Assembly (NCBI RefSeq): GCF_011634775.1
Contig: NZ_JAALXT010000004.1
Location: 310,001 to 374,000 of the forward strand
Direction of reading: 5' to 3'
DNA from: Thalassoroseus pseudoceratinae
Lineage (GTDB): Bacteria > Planctomycetota > Planctomycetia > Planctomycetales > Planctomycetaceae
Length of the DNA: 64,000 bases
A program made the position numbers and the translations under genes. Shown here in pieces: positions 60,483-64,000 of the stretch (the stretch's first letter is position 1; each line of letters begins with the position of its first letter). The notes under the pieces were generated by a model that was not told where the DNA came from, ran no database searches, and worked only from the letters and a program-made list of their open reading frames with translations.

Positions 60483-61202
60483 CTACCCAGGTTCGTTCGT
60501 CGGTGTCGGAAACGCTTGCCCGCCGGTTCGCAGGATTTGCTCGGCCAGTTCGAATGGAGGGCCATCCACACCGACATCCCTGAGACGCTGAACTGCGGCA
60601 TCAACGTCGTATTCGAACCGACGAAACTCGACACGGCCGTCTTCAATCACCACATAGGACGCGCGGGGATCACCGTCTCGCGGTTGTCCGATACTACCGG
60701 GATTGATGACCTGCTTGTCACCGAGATCGAGATGAAACGGCATATGCGTATGCCCCACGTAGACATAGTCGGCTTCGATGTCGGCTAAGCGTTTTCGCCA
60801 TTGGCGTTCATCGGGGCCGAGATATTCATCGAGCGGATCGCGGGGCGTGGCATGGACGAGAAAATGTGTGTAGCCGTCAAACTGTACATGCTGTTGCACC
60901 GGCATTTTCGCCAAGAAGGACAGGCGTTTGGTGTCGAGAACTTCCCAATGTTGCGGTCGGGTGGCGGCGGCCAATCCGCGTAGTCCCGAACCACCCAACG
61001 GAGCAACTCGTTGGGCAACCGCGTGGTCATGGTTTCCCCGCACCCAGGCGGTCGCGTTTTCGCGGACCCAATCGATACACTCCGCCGGATCGGCCCCGTA
61101 GTCGACGATGTCTCCCACCATGAAGCAAGCATCAAACGATTCATCCAACGCAGAAAGCGCCGACCAATTGGCGTGAATGTCCGCCAACACAAGTAACTTC
61201 AT
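60483..61202 (-). CDS. Metallophosphoesterase family protein
   Basis: 239 residues. The calcineurin-like metal motifs are all present: LADIHANWSAL at the start, GDIVDYGADP, RGNHDHAV, VHATPRDP and GHTHMPF, followed by NPGSIGQPRDGDPRASYVV. The pattern is that of the YfcE/MJ0936-type phosphodiesterases. Substrate (possibly cyclic nucleotide or dinucleotide) is unknown. It stands alone; 194 bp lie between it and the kinase-DUF1080 gene. Confidence 0.9.
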   Translation of the reverse strand: MKLLVLADIHANWSALSALDESFDACFMVGDIVDYGADPAECIDWVRENATAWVRGNHDHAVAQRVAPLGGSGLRGLAAATRPQHWEVLDTKRLSFLAKMPVQQHVQFDGYTHFLVHATPRDPLDEYLGPDERQWRKRLADIEADYVYVGHTHMPFHLDLGDKQVINPGSIGQPRDGDPRASYVVIEDGRVEFRRFEYDVDAAVQRLRDVGVDGPPFELAEQILRTGGQAFPTPTNEPG

Positions 61203-61396
61203 AAAAATGCCCGCGATTCAAACACGATGCCAGTGGACTAATCAACCGGGTGGCACCAACTGACCAAGTCGAGCCCCAATAGAGCAGCTGACAATGTCGG
61301 TTGCTGGTGATTCACAACGAATGAAGGCGACACAGAATTGAAACTCGTTCTGCAAATGCCTTCCCGCATCCAAACCTCTCCATCAGATCGCTAGAT

Positions 61397-63385
61397 TCAA
61401 GGAATCTCCCGGATTCGTAGGTTTCGCAAGCGAATTTTGTACCGGTGATTTTGAAAACCGATATACCCCGGATCTTTCGTAACAATCCCTTCACGGTCTA
61501 AGCGATCTTGATAATACCCCCAGTCGTTGGAGAGGACTTCGGTCCCATTGATCTTCACCCAAATCCGACTGTCTTCAACACGGATAGAGGCATGATTCCA
61601 TGCTTCCGCGGGTGCATCGACCGGCCGTTCACGGGGAATCACCGAGTACACAGCCCCAGTCTTCATGATTGCTGGCACGCCCTGATAGGACGGGTGATCG
61701 TCATCGAGCAGCTGAACTTCTAAACGTTGTTGATCTGAGAAATAGGTTCCGGTCCGAATGTAAACCCCGCTATTGCCACGCCGTTCGAGCCAATATTCGA
61801 ACCGCAATTCGAAGTCGCCATAGGCTCTCGCGGAGACAAGCCAGGAGTCGTGGTCGGGATCCTCCAAGCGAATTTCATCGCCCACAGCGACCCATGCTTC
61901 TCGATTTCTCCCAAATACCGACCACTGCGAGAAATCACCATTGCCGGACAACTTCCGAAACCCTTCGGCATCAAGGAACACAAAAGGTTCCTCGGAGCGT
62001 GAGTCCGAATCTGCATCAGCACCGTCATCTGAATCGTTGGCCGGTCCTGGGTTAGCCGCTTCTGTGTCTAGCGTCTCGGTATGGTTTGGCGTCTCTCCAT
62101 GTTGCGAACCGGTTGACGATGCTGGACCTTGGGTCGTCGCACCCGCCGATTGGGTAAATTCCGGTGTGGGGAGTGGTTCACGCCCGAAGATGATCCAGCC
62201 CAGCACCAAACCGAACAGTGTCAGCACAACTGGGCCAGCGATATACAACAGCCAACTGAAGTCCTGCGAAACGCGAGGTTTTCGGGGACGCCGAACGCGT
62301 TTTTCGGGAGCGTGTGGCTTTTCCACATCCGCCTGTTCCACGGTGTGGTCAAACAGCGACGCCCTGTGATATTTCCCCGAGGAGGTCTTCTTTTCGCCAC
62401 GGAATTCGGAAAGCGATCGTTCTTCTTGAATCGTTTGGGCCTTCACCGCCGAAACCTGGGTGGCAGATTCGGACGTTTTCGTCGTGTCACGGCTCCCAAA
62501 AGTGACAATGGATTGCTGGCCCGAATCGGATTTGTTCGCTCTTAACCAATCGGTGAGGTGATCCGCCACCTTTTGCATACTTTCCGGGCGGTCTTTGGGA
62601 TCTTTCGCCAGCATTGCATGACACAACCGAGACAGTTCCGGATCCACGTCGTCTCGAAACGATTGCAGGTCGGGAGCGTCAGCCGCAAGCACTTGCCCGA
62701 GAATCACCGCGATCGACCCTTGAAACGGTATCTCGCCAGTCAGCAACTCAAAGAAGATGACTCCAAGACTGTAAATATCGCTGGCCGGACCGATTTCGTC
62801 CGTTTCTCCACGCACCTGTTCGGGAGAAATATAAGCCGGTGTGCCGATCACCATTCCAGTTTGCGTAAGCCGAGCATCACTGGTTTCCAGGAGCGCCAAA
62901 CCGAAGTCCATCACGACGGGTTGTTTTTGGCGATTGATCAAAATATTCGCTGGCTTTAAGTCCCGATGTACTACCCCGGTGCGATGGGCATACTCCAGAA
63001 CCCCGGCGAGTTTTCGAACCAAACTCGCGATCTGTCGTTCGCTCAACGACTTGCCGCTGCCAATCAAGTCTTGGAGCGATTGTCCGTCGATGTACGCCAA
63101 GGCAATATACGGTTGCCCGTCCTGCTCGCCGATATCGTAGATCGCACACAGGTTCGGATGGTTCAGCGTCGCGGCGGCTCGGGCCTCACGGTAGAAGCGT
63201 TCCAACACCGCTTTCTTACCGTCGGCAATTTTGGGCACTTTGAGCGCCACCCGACGGTCCAATGACTCATCACGAGCCAAATACACCGTCCCCATGCCCC
63301 CTTCGCCAAGCTTCCGCTCGATGATGTACCGACCGTAGCGTTTGGGAGTGCTCGGAGAAGTCGACTTTTGCCGCGATTTCGCCAT
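61397..63385 (-). CDS. Ser/Thr protein kinase with membrane helix and C-terminal DUF1080 domain
   Basis: 662 residues from ATG 63385 (start MAKSRQKSTSPSTPKRYGRYII); an upstream in-frame start is less likely. The kinase domain at about 17-275 has Gly loop KLGEGGMGTVYLA, Lys in VALKVPK, VVHRDLKPANILI, DFGLAL and SPEQV. A linker precedes one membrane helix (FSWLLYIAGPVVLTLFGLVLGWIIF). An acidic Ser/Thr-rich spacer follows, then a DUF1080/3-keto-disaccharide-hydrolase-type jelly roll (LSGNGDFSQWSVFGRNREAWVAVGDEI, RFEYWLERRGNSGVYIRTG, YSVIPRERPVDAPAEAWN, GYIGFQNHRYKIRLRNLRI). The outer domain could bind a carbohydrate and signal inward; that is inference. Confidence 0.9.
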   Translation of the reverse strand: MAKSRQKSTSPSTPKRYGRYIIERKLGEGGMGTVYLARDESLDRRVALKVPKIADGKKAVLERFYREARAAATLNHPNLCAIYDIGEQDGQPYIALAYIDGQSLQDLIGSGKSLSERQIASLVRKLAGVLEYAHRTGVVHRDLKPANILINRQKQPVVMDFGLALLETSDARLTQTGMVIGTPAYISPEQVRGETDEIGPASDIYSLGVIFFELLTGEIPFQGSIAVILGQVLAADAPDLQSFRDDVDPELSRLCHAMLAKDPKDRPESMQKVADHLTDWLRANKSDSGQQSIVTFGSRDTTKTSESATQVSAVKAQTIQEERSLSEFRGEKKTSSGKYHRASLFDHTVEQADVEKPHAPEKRVRRPRKPRVSQDFSWLLYIAGPVVLTLFGLVLGWIIFGREPLPTPEFTQSAGATTQGPASSTGSQHGETPNHTETLDTEAANPGPANDSDDGADADSDSRSEEPFVFLDAEGFRKLSGNGDFSQWSVFGRNREAWVAVGDEIRLEDPDHDSWLVSARAYGDFELRFEYWLERRGNSGVYIRTGTYFSDQQRLEVQLLDDDHPSYQGVPAIMKTGAVYSVIPRERPVDAPAEAWNHASIRVEDSRIWVKINGTEVLSNDWGYYQDRLDREGIVTKDPGYIGFQNHRYKIRLRNLRIREIP

Positions 63386-63845
63386 AGTCAGGGAGCTTGA
63401 TCCATCAGTTGGTTTGATCACACGCCAACATGGTCGTCCTGCACACGGACTCAGTTTATCAGGGGTGGCACCGATTGTCAGCGATTCCCTGCACAGAAAA
63501 TCATGCCAGACGAATCTGCCTCGCATGAGGCAAATACTCCGATCGCCGAGAAAAACCTTCGATTGGGTTGACCGGAATTGCAAGAAATTCTCGGATTGAA
63601 ATTTTTTCTTCAAGTTCGGCTAGTCACGATTTCTCAATCTGGATATAACCCGCCGCGAACCGACCGGACGGGGTATCTCGCGGGAACGAGCCCCTGTCAC
63701 CGAGGTTGCGTTCATCATCTCTCACTCTCCAATCTGTTGACCTCTTTCACTTCACGGATTCGCCAATCCTCAAGGTTTGTCCACGTGTATCGTCACGGAC
63801 AGCGACAAGACCGGACAGGATCGAACTCTGAGAAGGAGCTTACGC
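63386..63845. other. 460-bp divergent intergenic region
   Basis: This interval separates the kinase-DUF1080 gene (leftward) from the lipoprotein gene (rightward) and should contain both promoters. I see no convincing gene. A T-rich stretch lies at 63601-63611. The GGATATAAC at 63642-63650 could be part of a plus-strand -10, but no good -35 partner was found. Confidence 0.35.
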
Positions 63846-64000
63846 ATGTCCCTCTTTCGTAGTCCGTCAGAGACCCACTCCATTGGGGTTTGCTTGACGT
63901 TCACTCTGATTCTGTTGCTGATGACTGCGATCACCGGCTGCAATATGGTGCCGCAATCTCAGTTGCGACAGGCACAGTTGCGAGCCCTGGAACTGCACGA
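63846..64000 (+). CDS. Lipoprotein, truncated by window end
   Basis: 51 codons visible. Start MSLFRSPSETHSIGVCLTF; AGAAGGAG precedes ATG 63846. A lipobox is formed by a hydrophobic run ending ITGCN (Cys at residue 32), so the mature protein should be lipid-anchored. What follows (MVPQSQLRQAQLRALELH) is like the start of planctomycete OmpA/peptidoglycan-associated or flagellar-type outer lipoproteins, but too little is visible to name it. Confidence 0.75.
   Translation, partial: MSLFRSPSETHSIGVCLTFTLILLLMTAITGCNMVPQSQLRQAQLRALELH

Noticed and set aside
61247-61262. TGGCACC as a sigma-54 promoter -24 element
   Set aside because: No TTGC-type -12 element lies at the correct spacing, and the same applies to the similar sequence near 63462.
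63578-63862. Small plus-strand frame before the lipoprotein gene
   Set aside because: It overlaps the lipoprotein start in another frame, has no ribosome-binding site and no recognisable domain.

Overview
The window looks like a chromosomal segment from a member of the Planctomycetota, probably order Planctomycetales; genus cannot be told. Pointers are a DUF1501 protein with a Tat-like leader, a truncated DUF1559-type prepilin gene at the left edge, membrane Ser/Thr kinases (one with a DUF1080 tail), a NagB/PIG-L fusion, and many large hypothetical proteins with HEAT, TPR or FecR-like parts. No rRNA, tRNA, CRISPR array, insertion sequence or prophage was seen.

Layout. 1-7.3 kb: carbohydrate and surface functions (prepilin fragment, DUF1501 protein, NabB-like/PIG-L fusion facing a second PIG-L deacetylase, a C39-like cysteine protease with a DnaJ-type zinc module, a PfkB sugar kinase). 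7.4-9.2 kb: a lactate-permease-family transporter behind a leader hairpin that contains its ribosome-binding site. 9.3-31.7 kb: one long minus-strand flagellar cluster. In transcription order it holds a TPR membrane protein, an FlgN-like protein, flgB, flgC, fliE, fliF, fliG, fliH, fliI, fliJ, a motE-like gene, fliK, flgD, flgE, flbD, motA, motB, fliL, fliN, fliO, fliP, fliQ, fliR and flhB. It encodes rod, basal body, export ATPase, hook, stator and export gate. No fliM, flhA, flagellin or chemotaxis genes are present. Two components are unusual: FliR carries a canonical EF-hand calcium loop inside a family-atypical insertion, and FliN begins with a FliM/FliY-type CheY-binding motif.

31.9-40.6 kb: housekeeping and envelope genes (Pcm, a secreted STN-like protein with an apparent frameshift, MscS channel, Cys/Pro-rich secreted protein, a zinc-ribbon protein that probably starts at ATT, DUF368 lipid-carrier transporter, AlkA-like glycosylase, dienelactone hydrolase). 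40.7-44.4 kb: moaA, a cysteine desulfurase and a Ser/Thr kinase. 44.5-51.1 kb: a NYN/OST-HTH protein, a FecR-like membrane protein, a YhaM-type HD exoribonuclease and a HEAT-repeat protein. 51.3-56.8 kb: a secreted alpha/beta hydrolase, an AspA/AstE-family protein with no usual start codon, a membrane-spanning P-loop ATPase, a rhodanese and a ferredoxin. 57.2-60.5 kb: an ECF-like sigma factor, thiS, thiG, folE and a membrane protein. 60.5-64 kb: a phosphoesterase, the kinase-DUF1080 protein and the start of a lipoprotein.

Genes are tightly packed. Several convergent pairs end within 4-8 bp of each other, one pair inside a shared palindrome. The tetranucleotide CTAG looks strongly enriched from the permease gene into the flagellar cluster compared with the left flank, which suggests a different compositional history. 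All calls rest on reading the sequence; no database search was run.
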